Origin: Chloroflexota bacterium
Lineage (GTDB): Bacteria; Chloroflexota; Anaerolineae; Anaerolineales; DRMV01
Direction of reading: 5' to 3'
Length of the DNA stretch: 32,612 bases
Assembly (NCBI GenBank): GCA_013153135.1
Contig: JAADFA010000059.1
Coordinates: forward strand, 1-32,612
A program made the position numbers and the translations under genes. The notes under the pieces were generated by a model. That model was given only the letters and a program-made list of their open reading frames with translations. It searched no databases and was not told where the DNA came from. Below, in pieces: positions 1 through 8,125 of this stretch. Position 1 is the first letter of the stretch. Each line of letters opens with the position of its first letter.

Positions 1-1
1 C

Positions 2-1072
2 CCTGAGCGCCGCGACCCGACGCACCTGCCGCCCCCGCGCGGCGCGTCCAAGCTGCTCGAGACCTTTACCCAATACGGCGATTGGCTGCGCCGGCTGGGG
101 ATTTCGTACGTGGGCACGCTCAACGACGCCATCCAGGCCGGACGTTTGCGCCAGATTATCCTCGTAGCCGAGGCCTTGCATCAGCAGCAGCTGGCTACCA
201 TCGCCCAGACCATCGCTGAACGTCGCCGTGAGATCCGCGTCGTGCTCATCGCAGGCCCGTCTTCCGCGGGCAAGACCACCTTTGCCCGCCGGCTCGCGGT
301 GCAGCTGCTCACCCACGGCATCGCTCCCTTTGCCCTCGAGGTCGATAACTACTTTGTCGATCGCGAACAGACTCCGCGTGATGAAAACGGCCAATACGAC
401 TTTGAGCACATCGACGCGGTGCAGCGGTATCGGTTGGTGCACGACCTTAAGCGCCTTATCGCAGGGGAACGGGTGCGTTTGCCGCGCTACAACTTTGTCA
501 CGGGCCGGAGCGAGCCCGGCCCCGAAGTGCAACTCAAACCGGGCCAGATGATCATCCTCGAAGGCATCCACGGCCTCAACCCGGATCTCCTACCTGGCTT
601 CCCTCAGGAGCAGGCTTTCCGGATTTACGTTTCCGCCTTCACCCAACTAAACCTGGACCGCCATAACCGGGTGTCGACCACAGATACCCGCCTATTGCGC
701 CGCATTGTCCGGGATGCGCGCGAGCGCGGTTATCAAGCCCGCCACACCATCGCGCATTGGGATATGGTGCGCCGGGGCGAACGCCGCTGGATTTTCCCCT
801 TTCAGGAACAGGCCGATGTCATGTTCAATTCGGCCCTGGTTTACGAGCTCGCCGTGCTCAAACCCTTCGCGGAACCTCTCTTACTCCAAGTCCCTCCCCA
901 CACCCGCGAACGTATCGAGGCCAAGCGCTTGCTTTCACTGTTGGAGTGGTTCCTGCCCGTCGAGGCCGACGGCGTGCCTGATAACTCCATCCTGCGCGAA
1001 TTTATCGGCGGTTCTATCTTGAAGGATTTCACTGTGTGGGACCCACGAGGGGACCACGTGGATAAGCAGTAA
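2..1072 (+). CDS. Uridine/nucleoside kinase, C-terminal part (gene starts before the window)
   Basis: Phosphoribulokinase/uridine kinase family enzyme that would phosphorylate a nucleoside (typically uridine or cytidine) with ATP in pyrimidine salvage. The reading frame is open from base 2, and the residues before the GTG at 110 (for example KLLETFTQYGDWLRRLGISY) continue smoothly into the rest, so the GTG is internal and the true start lies off the window. A Walker A motif GPSSAGKTT is followed by the family pattern VDNYFVDR with 'YDFEHIDAV' and the Walker B-like segment 'MIILEGIHGLN'. Known long bacterial members (about 550 residues) carry an N-terminal TGS/ThrRS-like region upstream of this kinase domain, and the visible upstream residues fit that architecture. 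Family confident; exact nucleoside unknown. Confidence 0.88.
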   Translation, partial: PERRDPTHLPPPRGASKLLETFTQYGDWLRRLGISYVGTLNDAIQAGRLRQIILVAEALHQQQLATIAQTIAERRREIRVVLIAGPSSAGKTTFARRLAVQLLTHGIAPFALEVDNYFVDREQTPRDENGQYDFEHIDAVQRYRLVHDLKRLIAGERVRLPRYNFVTGRSEPGPEVQLKPGQMIILEGIHGLNPDLLPGFPQEQAFRIYVSAFTQLNLDRHNRVSTTDTRLLRRIVRDARERGYQARHTIAHWDMVRRGERRWIFPFQEQADVMFNSALVYELAVLKPFAEPLLLQVPPHTRERIEAKRLLSLLEWFLPVEADGVPDNSILREFIGGSILKDFTVWDPRGDHVDKQ

Positions 1073-1236
1073 GTAATCTCAAAAGCGTCACGTTTCACGA
1101 GAGCGTTGCATCTAAGCAAAGGTCGCAGTTGGAGGTATATGGAGGGGCGTTTAGCGCGTGGTTGTCAGGCTGACGGCGTTGGCTTATCTCTAACAGAAAT
1201 CTAACGCCCTTCGCGCGCGCCGTGCGCGGCGAAGCG

Positions 1237-1245
1237 TGCTACAAT
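1237..1245 (+). promoter_or_regulatory. Extended -10 promoter for thioredoxin reductase
   Basis: TGcTACAAT is an extended -10 element about 38 bases before the chosen ATG. No good -35 hexamer is seen 17 bases upstream; that region holds a GC-rich imperfect hairpin (about 1209-1234). The 192-base gap after the kinase gene otherwise shows nothing. Confidence 0.5.
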
Positions 1246-1282
1246 AGGGGCCGCAAAACGCCAGTTGGTTAGGAGGGCGGTG

Positions 1283-2299
1283 ATGTCGTTGGGTTTTCAG
1301 GTTAACAGCCTTATGTCAACGAGTGCTTCCCCCGAGGAACGAGTACAGGTTTTAATCCTAGGCTCGGGCCCCGCTGGGTTGGCGGCGGCCTTATATGCAG
1401 GGCGGGCCGAACTCAACCCTGTGGTCTTAACTGGCCTCGAGGTCGGCGGTCAGGTGACACTGACCGAAATTATCGAGAACTATCCCGGCTTCCCGGATGG
1501 TGTGAAAGGCCCAGAACTAGCCGAGCGGTTCAAAAAGCAGGCTGAGCGTTTTGGCGCGCGTTTAGTTATGGATGTCGCGACCGAGGTGGACTTGAAGCAA
1601 CGCCCCTTGGTCGTCAAAACCTACAGCACCACCTATTTGGCCGATGTGCTCATTATTGCGACGGGCGCATCCCCGCGCAAGCTCAATGTGCCCGGTGAAG
1701 AGGAGTATACCGGCCGGGGCGTGTCGTACTGCGCGACGTGTGATGGGTGGTTCTTCCAGGATAAAGACGTGATCGTGGTCGGAGGTGGGGATAGTGCGGT
1801 GGAGGAGGGCCTCTTCTTGACCCGTTACGCGCGCACCGTCACCATTGTGCATCGCCGGGATCAGCTGCGCGCGGGGCCCTTGCTACAGCGCCGTGCTCGG
1901 GCCAACCCCAAGATCAAGTACCTCTTCAATACCGTGGTTGAAGAGATCTTGGGTGACGGCGAGCAGGTGACCGGTGTCCGTCTGAAGAATCTCAAGACGG
2001 GCGAGGTGTACGAAAAGCCCATTGATGGCGTGTTCATCTTTGTTGGCTACATCCCTAACACCAAGCTCTTTGAAGGCCAATTGGAGCTGGATGAGCGGGG
2101 TTACATCAAAGTTCACGATTGGGTGTACACCAACATCCCCGGCGTGTTTGCCGCGGGTGAGGTGGCGGACCCGGTCTACCGCCAGGTAATCACCTCCGCG
2201 GGCATGGGTGCGGCCGCGGCCATCGCGGCAGGGCATTACCTTGATGAAGTGCTCTTCAGCCAGGAACAGGCCCAAAAGGCCTCTGAAAGCGCGTCCTGA
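1283..2299 (+). CDS. trxB: Thioredoxin reductase (NADPH, FAD)
   Basis: Low-molecular-weight thioredoxin reductase, transferring electrons from NADPH through FAD to thioredoxin in the cytoplasm. The start is ATG 1283 because AGGAGG (1271-1276) lies six bases upstream; a longer frame from TTG 1265 would put the ribosome binding site inside the gene. The 338-residue product has the FAD-binding GSGPAG near its N-terminus, the redox-active CATC (Cys150/Cys153 of CATCDGWFF), the NADPH-binding GGGDSAVEEG, and a C-terminal FAD segment containing GVFAAGEV. A tail of about 15 residues precedes the first beta strand, slightly longer than usual. It stands alone, with its own promoter and a strong terminator. 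Confidence 0.95.
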   Translation: MSLGFQVNSLMSTSASPEERVQVLILGSGPAGLAAALYAGRAELNPVVLTGLEVGGQVTLTEIIENYPGFPDGVKGPELAERFKKQAERFGARLVMDVATEVDLKQRPLVVKTYSTTYLADVLIIATGASPRKLNVPGEEEYTGRGVSYCATCDGWFFQDKDVIVVGGGDSAVEEGLFLTRYARTVTIVHRRDQLRAGPLLQRRARANPKIKYLFNTVVEEILGDGEQVTGVRLKNLKTGEVYEKPIDGVFIFVGYIPNTKLFEGQLELDERGYIKVHDWVYTNIPGVFAAGEVADPVYRQVITSAGMGAAAAIAAGHYLDEVLFSQEQAQKASESAS

Positions 2300-2355
2300 G
2301 CCGCGTTGTTTTTCGCGCTTGTTCGAAACTCCCTCCTCCCTCTCCCCACCTCCCT

Positions 2356-2381
2356 GAACGCCCGGCTTCGGCCGGGCGTTC
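2356..2381 (+). terminator. Hairpin terminator after trxB
   Basis: A perfect 11-bp stem (GAACGCCCGGC / GCCGGGCGTTC) with a TTCG tetraloop lies 57 bases after the trxB stop. The following tail is only mildly T-rich (cctcgcgcctt), so it may be a weak intrinsic terminator or an mRNA 3'-end stabiliser. Confidence 0.75.
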
Positions 2382-2399
2382 CTCGCGCCTTAAAGCGGT

Positions 2400-2405
2400 T
2401 ATACT
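2400..2405 (+). promoter_or_regulatory. Putative -10 element for acylphosphatase
   Basis: TATACT lies 40 bases upstream of the acylphosphatase ATG and just after the trxB hairpin. No convincing -35 or TG extension is seen, so this is a modest call resting on position and sequence. Confidence 0.4.
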
Positions 2406-2444
2406 AGCGCGTGTATCTTTGCTCTTTCCGTCAGGAGGCAATGC

Positions 2445-2729
2445 ATGGCCATAGAACGGATACACGCGCGGGTTGAAGGTCGGGTGCAGGGCGTCGGCTT
2501 TCGACACTTTGTTTGGACTCAGGCGCAAGCCTTGGGCCTGACAGGGTGGGTGCGCAACCGTCGGGATGGTTCGGTTGAAGTGGTGGCAGAAGGCCCTGCG
2601 GAGGCCTTGGACGTCCTGGTTCGCGCGTTACACCAAGGCCCGCCCGCATCGCGCGTCAAGGCCGTGCATGTGCAGCGGGGCCCCGCGACGCACGAATTCC
2701 TTACTTTTGATATCCGGCCGACGGTGTAA
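2445..2729 (+). CDS. acyP: Acylphosphatase
   Basis: Small cytoplasmic enzyme hydrolysing carboxyl-phosphate bonds of acylphosphates. The 94-residue product matches the usual family length, with the signature GRVQGVGFRHFV (catalytic Arg20) and GWVRNRRDGSVEV (catalytic Asn38). AGGAGG (2433-2438) is six bases from ATG 2445. It ends 12 bases from the purH stop on the opposite strand; the short inverted repeat GCACtaatGGTGC-like sequence between them is too small to call a terminator. Confidence 0.94.
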   Translation: MAIERIHARVEGRVQGVGFRHFVWTQAQALGLTGWVRNRRDGSVEVVAEGPAEALDVLVRALHQGPPASRVKAVHVQRGPATHEFLTFDIRPTV

Positions 2730-2741
2730 CGTTTAGCACCA

Positions 2742-4268
2742 TTAGTGCCGAAAGTGCCGCCGGCCCGTGAAAATCATGGCTAGGCCCAAGCGGTCAGCTG
2801 CCGCGATGACCTCAGCATCGCGCTTGGAGCCGCCTGGTTGAATAATGGCCGTGACCCCAGCTTGCGCCGCGACCTCAACCCCGTCTGGGAAGGGGAAAAA
2901 GGCATCGGAGGCCAGAACCGCCCCCCGGGCCCGTTCGCCCGCTTTGTGTACAGCCAGGTGTACAGCGTCAACCCGACTCATTTGTCCCGCGCCCACGCCA
3001 ACGGTTGCCCACGCTCCATCTACTTCACGCGCGAGAACAATGGCGTTGGATTTCACATGTTTGACCGCACGCCATGCGAAAACAAGCCCTTCCCATTCCA
3101 ACGCGGTAGGTTCGCGCTGGGTCACCACGCGCCACGAGGCCGGGTCTTCGGCCGCGATGTCGGGCGTTTGCAAAAGCCACCCCGCGACCGTGGTGCGTGC
3201 ATCCCAGGGCGGGAGCGCGTCTTGTTCGGGCAAGAGAAGGCGCAAGTTTTTGGACTTGCGCTTGAGACGCTCCAGGGCCGCGTCCGTAAACCCATCTGCG
3301 GCCAAGACCTCAATAAAGAGGTCGCGCATGGCTTCGGCCGCGGCGTCATCCACCACCCCGCGCACCGCGATGACCGAGCCAAACGCAGACACCGGGTCTG
3401 ACGCGAGCGCGCGGCGATACGCATCCGCAACGCTGCTCCCCAAGCCGATGCCGCATGGGTTGCCGTGTTTGACGATTACGACCGCGGGCGCGTCGAAATC
3501 TCGACTGGCACGCCAGGCTGCGTCCAGGTCGAGCCAATTGTTATACGACATGGCCTTGCCGTGCAGCTGCCGGAATGCCCCCGTTGCTTCGCGCGGGCGG
3601 TAGAGCGCCGCTCGCTGGTGTGGATTTTCACCGTATCGCAAAACCTGCACCCGCGTTAGGTCGATCAGCACGCGCTCGGGCCAGGCTTCGTCCTCGTCGC
3701 GCTGCGCAAGGTAATTGGCAATGGCCGTATCGTACGCGGCCGTGTGCGCGAAGGCCTTGACCGCGAGCTGACGGCGCAACGTCATGTCCACTCGGCCCTC
3801 GCGTAGCGCGCGCAACACAGGTTCGTAATCCTCCGGTTGCGTGAGCACCAGCACATGGGGAAAGTTCTTGGCTGCAGCGCGCAGCAGCGCGACGCCCCCG
3901 ATGTCGATGTTCTCAAGTGCTTCGTCCAAGGTCACGCCTTTGCGGCGCACCGTGGCCTCAAAGGGATAGAGGTTCACCGCGACCACGTCAATGGTCGGAA
4001 TACCGTGGCGTTCCAGTTCGGCTTGGTCCGCGGGCGTACGACGGCTGAGGATGCCGCCGTGGATCGCGGGGTGCAATGTCTTGACGCGACCGCCCAAGAT
4101 TTCGGGGAAGCCGGTCACCGTGCTGACAGGGCGCACGGGCAACCCAGCTTCTTGCAGCACACGGGCGGTGCCGCCGCTGGCGAGCAAGGTGTAGCCCAGC
4201 TCGACCAACCCGCGGGCAAAGGGCACCAGGCCCCGCTTGTCGCTCACCGAAAGTAGCGCGTAAGGCAT
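2742..4268 (-). CDS. purH: Bifunctional AICAR formyltransferase / IMP cyclohydrolase
   Basis: Catalyses the last two steps of de novo purine synthesis (AICAR to FAICAR to IMP). The 508-residue length is normal. The N-terminal IMP cyclohydrolase (MGS-like) domain shows LLSVSDKRGL, SGGTARVL, GGRVKTLHPAIHGGIL and VNLYPFE. The C-terminal transformylase domain contains the Lys-His pair in VIVKHGNPCGIG and ends with the canonical QPGGSKRDAEVI and RRHFRH. AGGAGG precedes the ATG by six bases. It lies 68 bases downstream of the membrane protein gene on the same strand, so it may be cotranscribed or have its own promoter; none is obvious in the gap. Confidence 0.97.
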   Translation of the reverse strand: MPYALLSVSDKRGLVPFARGLVELGYTLLASGGTARVLQEAGLPVRPVSTVTGFPEILGGRVKTLHPAIHGGILSRRTPADQAELERHGIPTIDVVAVNLYPFEATVRRKGVTLDEALENIDIGGVALLRAAAKNFPHVLVLTQPEDYEPVLRALREGRVDMTLRRQLAVKAFAHTAAYDTAIANYLAQRDEDEAWPERVLIDLTRVQVLRYGENPHQRAALYRPREATGAFRQLHGKAMSYNNWLDLDAAWRASRDFDAPAVVIVKHGNPCGIGLGSSVADAYRRALASDPVSAFGSVIAVRGVVDDAAAEAMRDLFIEVLAADGFTDAALERLKRKSKNLRLLLPEQDALPPWDARTTVAGWLLQTPDIAAEDPASWRVVTQREPTALEWEGLVFAWRAVKHVKSNAIVLAREVDGAWATVGVGAGQMSRVDAVHLAVHKAGERARGAVLASDAFFPFPDGVEVAAQAGVTAIIQPGGSKRDAEVIAAADRLGLAMIFTGRRHFRH

Positions 4269-4336
4269 GCCTCGCCTCCTGAGTCCGGCGTGGGGTGGGG
4301 AGGGACGTGGGGATTATATCGCGGCGCCGTTCGCGC

Positions 4337-6154
4337 TTAGGGCCTCGAGGGCGAAGTCAGGATGGCTGCCTTGAGCCATACTGAAACGTCGCCCCGATTG
4401 GGCTGGCACGGCGCGAGGCTGGGAAGCCACCCACGCAGCCGATACCCCGCGCGCTGCAATTGCTCTTGGAAGTCTTCCGAAAGCACGCCGCGTACGACCA
4501 GCGCGACGTCGGCTTGTTGCAGCCAGGCTTGATCGAGCTCCGGGCTCCAGTACCCCCAGCGGCGCAACATCTCCGGATCGCCCGCCAGATATCGGTTGTA
4601 CCCCAGGTTGAGCTGCTGCGGGGCCAGTTGTACGTCCGGACCGTAGAGCAATAAACTCGCGTCGTACGCGGCCCAATACACCCGTGCCCCCTCAGGGACC
4701 CACGCGCGCAAGATTGCACCCGCTTGTTCATGTTGATATAAGATATCCTCTTCGCAAAAAGCCAAATTGGGAGGTCCCGCGAGGGTGAGCCCCGCGGCCA
4801 GGGCGAGGACCAAACCGCCGAAGAAAGCGCCAAAGGGAATACGGACGCGTCCATGCAGCACGCCGATAAGGGTCCCTACGATTGCGCCAACCAGCCCAAG
4901 GCCCAAAGCGAAGATAAATCCTAATTTGAGGTGAGGGTTGTTAAGGTGAGGCGTGAGGGCGGACATATCCCAACGTAGCAACAGACCTTGAACCCAGCGA
5001 TGAGTATATTTGTGCTCTTTTAAAGCGTGCAACCAAGGACTGCCGAGACCGAAACCAGCAAAAGTGCCAATCGCGCCCCCCCATATCCCAAGCTTCAACC
5101 ACGTGTTGGAACCTCTGCTAGAGGCGCCTATAGCCCAGGGATACCAGGTTGCCAACATGGGCGCGTAAAAAGCCATATAAAAATCGAAGTTCCCAATGTC
5201 GGCCCAAGCATGGGCTAGGACGAGGCCCCAACCGAGCAATGCCCAAACTCGTGCTTGAATACGTACCTCCGGTATTTGGGCTTTAAGTGCGGCCCAGGTT
5301 ACGGCCAGCAAGCCCGCCCATGCAGCGGGATACCGGCCGACGCCTCCACTCCACAGTCGATAAAGCGTGCTAAATTCGTAATCGGGTTTGTGGAAAACCT
5401 TGGGTAGACCATGGAGGTCAGGAAATATTTCTGGCCGCGGCACCCAGCTAGGAAGCAAACGATACCATTGCCAAAAGATGCCCGGAGCATAGAGCCCATG
5501 GCCCACAAGCATGATCAGACCAAAGGGAAGCCAGAACCAGCGAGCCCGGTGCCAACCCCAGCGGTAGAGCAAGCTCAGCCCCAAGACCGCGGGGACAAGG
5601 ACCATGTTCATTCGGGTGAGCACGAGCACGGCGCTGAGTAACCCGGCCAAGGCTAGTGCATAGGCGCTAGGTGGACGGAGAATAGGGTGAGGCAATACAA
5701 ACACAATAAGCGCTAGCATAAAATTAACTAGTGGCTGCGTGATGGCCAAGCCGTAGGCTTCAAGCCATATGGGGCTTAGGGCCGCGACCGCAAGGAACCA
5801 CAAGGCCCACCCCAATCCCCGTGCCCGGTATACTGCATAAGCCCAAAGTAGAAACGCGAACAAGGTCATGCTCGCGGCCGCGTAGCGACCGGTGTCCAGC
5901 CCTGGGCCAAAAATGCGTTGGAGCCATCCTGGGATAAGAAAAGAGAGCGGCATGTGATTGGTCCACGGCCCATAGGGCTCAAAGGGCCGATAGCGCCCTT
6001 GCGCGAACAGCCATCCTTTGTAAAGGTAAAGTCCCTCGTCCAAAACAGGTGCGGCGTGATGCACAACAATCCACAACCGCACAGCAGCCAAACCCAGAAG
6101 TCCGACCGTGAGAAAACCGCCTATGATTAATAAGGCATACTTCCGAGCGTCCAT
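4337..6154 (-). CDS. GT-C-like polytopic membrane protein (probable glycosyltransferase)
   Basis: A 605-residue integral membrane protein with about ten or more hydrophobic segments. After the first transmembrane helix it has VLDEGLYLYKGW (Asp39-Glu40), the acidic pair in the first extracytoplasmic loop that is typical of GT-C glycosyltransferases of the PMT/ArnT type using polyprenyl-phosphate sugars. The last roughly 130 residues form a soluble domain ('CEEDILYQHEQAGAILRAWV' onwards). The ribosome binding site GGAGGG fits the ATG at 6154. The substrate cannot be told. It is divergent from the pseudouridine synthase gene and upstream of purH. The DE motif and topology support the fold; the family assignment is inference. 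Confidence 0.7.
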   Translation of the reverse strand: MDARKYALLIIGGFLTVGLLGLAAVRLWIVVHHAAPVLDEGLYLYKGWLFAQGRYRPFEPYGPWTNHMPLSFLIPGWLQRIFGPGLDTGRYAAASMTLFAFLLWAYAVYRARGLGWALWFLAVAALSPIWLEAYGLAITQPLVNFMLALIVFVLPHPILRPPSAYALALAGLLSAVLVLTRMNMVLVPAVLGLSLLYRWGWHRARWFWLPFGLIMLVGHGLYAPGIFWQWYRLLPSWVPRPEIFPDLHGLPKVFHKPDYEFSTLYRLWSGGVGRYPAAWAGLLAVTWAALKAQIPEVRIQARVWALLGWGLVLAHAWADIGNFDFYMAFYAPMLATWYPWAIGASSRGSNTWLKLGIWGGAIGTFAGFGLGSPWLHALKEHKYTHRWVQGLLLRWDMSALTPHLNNPHLKLGFIFALGLGLVGAIVGTLIGVLHGRVRIPFGAFFGGLVLALAAGLTLAGPPNLAFCEEDILYQHEQAGAILRAWVPEGARVYWAAYDASLLLYGPDVQLAPQQLNLGYNRYLAGDPEMLRRWGYWSPELDQAWLQQADVALVVRGVLSEDFQEQLQRAGYRLRGWLPSLAPCQPNRGDVSVWLKAAILTSPSRP

Positions 6155-6183
6155 GTGTCCCTCCTATGTAATCGCAGAGGCGC

Positions 6184-6192
6184 TGGTATGAT
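6184..6192 (+). promoter_or_regulatory. Extended -10 promoter for pseudouridine synthase
   Basis: TGgTATGAT lies 32 bases before ATG 6224, in the 69-base gap between divergent genes. This placement supports the internal ATG 6224 over the longer frame from 6155, since transcription would start near 6199. Confidence 0.5.
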
Positions 6193-6223
6193 TTCGGCAT
6201 CCAAATATGAGGAGGCGGTAAGG

Positions 6224-6922
6224 ATGACCGTACCAACGGTCTTGCACGCGGACGAGGATGTGTTGGTGATCAACAAACCCGTTGGGCTGTTGTCCATACC
6301 CGATGGGTACGATCCGAACAAACCGCATGTGCGCGCCCTCCTGGAACCGGAATGGGGTCGGTTGTGGATTGTCCATCGGCTGGATAAGGATACGTCGGGC
6401 GTGATGGTGCTTGCGCGCAACGCGGACGCGCATAAACGCTTAAACCGTGCGTTTGAACAGGGTGAAGTAACGAAAGTGTATCACGCGTTGGTGCGCGGGA
6501 ACCCGGATTGGCAAACCAAAGAGGCGGCATGGCCTTTGCGCCCGAACGTGGGGAGACGTAAGCGCACGGTGGTGGATCCGCGTCGGGGTAAGCCTGCGCG
6601 TACCCACTTCCGGGTGCTCGAGCGGTTTGGTTCGCACGCGCTGGTTGAAGCCATCCCGCTCACGGGGCGACGGCATCAAATCCGCGCGCATTTGTACGCT
6701 TTAGGCCATCCGATTGTGGGCGATCCGTTGTATGGACCGGGGCCGCTGCCGGAGGACCCGCTGCCGCACCTGGGTTTGCACGCGCGGCGGTTGGTCTTTC
6801 CGCACCCGCGAACGCAGGAGACGATCGCAGTAACCGCGCCTTACCCCGCGACCTGGGATCGCGCGTTCGAAGCACTGCTCTTCGAGAAGGCGTGGGTCGA
6901 CCGAGACGAGACCGAAGGCTAA
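6224..6922 (+). CDS. RluA-family pseudouridine synthase
   Basis: Isomerises specific uridines in rRNA or tRNA to pseudouridine. The catalytic motif HRLDKDTSG (Asp54) is preceded by INKPVGLLSIPDG, and the later family segments TGRRHQIRAHLYALGHPIVGD (split here as TGRRHQIRAH and HPIVGDPLYG) are intact. At 232 residues it is a minimal RluA-type enzyme without an N-terminal S4 domain. ATG 6224 was chosen because AGGAGG (6210-6215) lies eight bases upstream and the likely promoter sits inside the longer frame. The target RNA position cannot be deduced. Confidence 0.9.
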   Translation: MTVPTVLHADEDVLVINKPVGLLSIPDGYDPNKPHVRALLEPEWGRLWIVHRLDKDTSGVMVLARNADAHKRLNRAFEQGEVTKVYHALVRGNPDWQTKEAAWPLRPNVGRRKRTVVDPRRGKPARTHFRVLERFGSHALVEAIPLTGRRHQIRAHLYALGHPIVGDPLYGPGPLPEDPLPHLGLHARRLVFPHPRTQETIAVTAPYPATWDRAFEALLFEKAWVDRDETEG

Positions 6923-7247
6923 GGCGCGCTTGTGGGGCAGGCCGAGACCGCGCGGTCGATGCCGCGCAATGGCGCCCGCGCGGTTGGCTTAATGGGCTTT
7001 CGCCCTGGCCACAGCCTTGTTGGGGGAACGCAAAAGTTGTAGAAAGGCCAATCGCTCGCGTACCGCGGGCGCCGCGGCTAGAAGCCTGTGGCTAGTTGGC
7101 ATAAAATCGCGCGTGAATCATCCGGCCCAGCGCGCAGGAACGCGTGGCCGACGGCGAGCATAGCGGGCTGGTTTCGCCGCCCGCGCATAAGATTTGCCCG
7201 CATCCCTGCTGATGTTGGGAGGACGGGGGTAGCTCGCGGGGTGGTGC
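6923..7247. other. Intergenic stretch between convergent genes
   Basis: This 325-base gap separates the pseudouridine synthase stop from the lipoprotein stop on the other strand. It holds short palindromes (GACCGCGCGGTC and GGGCtttcGCCC) and, at 7030-7115, a degenerate copy of the interspersed repeat. The small open frames across it have no ribosome binding site or protein-like composition, so I call no gene. Confidence 0.6.
7030..7115. repeat. Interspersed repeat, degenerate copy A
   Basis: The left edge gcaaaagttgtaga matches gcaaagctcgtaga of copy D. The right part (7084-7115), gcctgtggctagttggca followed by taaaatcgcgcgtg, matches the reverse complement of the CTAG/TTTTATG segment in copies C and D with only a few mismatches. 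One module is therefore inverted relative to the intact copies. Confidence 0.6.
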
Positions 7248-7691
7248 TTAGGGCAGGATGTGTACCTCATCGGCCAGCAGCGTGTCCGCGCTGCTTGGTT
7301 GTCCGATGGCTTGGATGCGATCGCCAGGTTGCAAGTCCTGCAGGTCGATAGGCTGACCTTCTCGCGACCGGATTACAGTTCCTGCGTGCAGGGCCACGTA
7401 TTGGATGCCCTGAATGGGCGTTTTCAGCACGATCACCTGCGCACTTATCATGACATCTTGGACAGTGCCTATAATTGCGATCGCTCCTTTGTTGACCGTC
7501 GCAACGGTGGCCGTTGTATCTGGTGGCGAAGGCGTTAGCCGCATAGACGTCACAGTGATGACGGGCGAAATTGTTGCGCGCAGCCCGGCCTGCTGGGCCG
7601 GGGCTGGTTCGGCGCGCTGACACGCGGCGGTAAGCGCGAGGAGTAGTAACACGAAGCCGATCTTTGTATGCATTGCTTGATTTCGCATCAT
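7248..7691 (-). CDS. Putative lipoprotein with small beta-rich domain (DUF5666-like)
   Basis: A 147-residue protein with a short basic start, a hydrophobic stretch and the lipobox LTAAC (Cys24), so it is predicted to be exported and lipid-anchored. A Pro/Ala/Thr-rich linker follows, then a domain reading IGTVQDVMISAQVIVLKTP and VIRSREGQPIDLQDLQPGDR, ending ADEVHILP. This alternation of strands with 'DLQPGDRIQAIG' resembles DUF5666-type metal/RNA-independent OB-like domains often found in secreted bacterial proteins; the match is from memory and tentative. GGAGG with a six-base spacer supports ATG 7691. It is the last gene downstream of the two-component genes. Confidence 0.65.
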   Translation of the reverse strand: MMRNQAMHTKIGFVLLLLALTAACQRAEPAPAQQAGLRATISPVITVTSMRLTPSPPDTTATVATVNKGAIAIIGTVQDVMISAQVIVLKTPIQGIQYVALHAGTVIRSREGQPIDLQDLQPGDRIQAIGQPSSADTLLADEVHILP

Positions 7692-7770
7692 CCTTTTCCT
7701 CCTCGGAGAGCCTGAGCGGGGATGACCAGGATAAGATGGTCATCCCCGCCGAGGTCATGTTTGGCTCATA

Positions 7771-8016
7771 TCAGGGTAGATCATAGTAGTAGACCCACAC
7801 CCAGCTATTTTGCAGATAGCGCAGACCGAGGTCGGCCGCGACGGCTGGCGTGAGATCAACCGAGGACGGAACCGTAACCCGGCGCCCAAATTGATCTCGC
7901 CCCCCGTTGTAGTGGTAATTGTAGGCGTATTCGGCTTCGGACCAACAAAGCGGGATATCCCTAAAGCGACGTCGCGGGTTCGCCCCATTCGCTAAATCCC
8001 AGTGTTTAAGTATAAT
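7771..8016 (-). pseudogene. Coding-looking segment with no standard start codon
   Basis: Reading the minus strand from 8016 to a TGA at 7773-7771 gives 81 codons of convincing protein composition, rich in Trp, Tyr and Asn: KHWDLANGANPRRRFRDIP, then WSEAEYAYNYHYNGGRDQFG and VPSSVDLTPAVAADLGLRYL, ending WVWVYYYDLP. No ATG, GTG or TTG occurs in frame before the body; a TAA lies just upstream (8019-8017). AGGAGAGG (8028-8021) sits seven bases before an ATT codon at 8016, so either translation starts at ATT or this is the 3' remnant of a gene. The 'VDLTPAVAADLGL ... VWV' ending weakly recalls the last strands of RlpA/double-psi beta-barrel domains; function unknown. Confidence 0.5.
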
Positions 8017-8061
8017 TTAACCTCTCCTGGTTCTATACCTGATCAATATCAATGTCTTCAG

Positions 8062-8089
8062 CCTCTGTGCCTTCAACATAGCACAGAGG
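8062..8089 (-). terminator. Hairpin after the histidine kinase gene
   Basis: A perfect 9-bp stem CCTCTGTGC / GCACAGAGG with a 10-base loop lies 37 bases past the kinase stop. It has no T-run on either strand, so it may be a processing or stabilising hairpin and not a true terminator. Confidence 0.45.
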
Positions 8090-8125
8090 GCATAAAATCT
8101 GTGTTAAGTTGCCCTTCTGGGTACA

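Larger units (their letters stand above)
7692..8125. other. Gap between kinase and lipoprotein genes
   Basis: This 434-base gap on the minus-strand transcript holds the start-less coding segment at 7771-8016, its apparent ribosome binding site (8021-8028) and a hairpin at 8062-8089. About 80 bases next to the lipoprotein start show only its ribosome binding site. Confidence 0.5.

Noticed and set aside
2838-3603. Two plus-strand frames of 187 and 252 codons inside purH
   Set aside because: Antisense to purH, whose protein is complete and highly recognisable.
7088-7351. Possible 87-codon gene in the gap after the pseudouridine synthase
   Set aside because: No ribosome binding site, overlaps the lipoprotein gene and the repeat copy A, and the translation is Arg/Ala-rich low-information sequence.
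8091-8100. gcataaaatc resembling the repeat's TTTTATG module
   Set aside because: Only ten bases match and no hairpin or edge motif accompanies it, so chance is enough.
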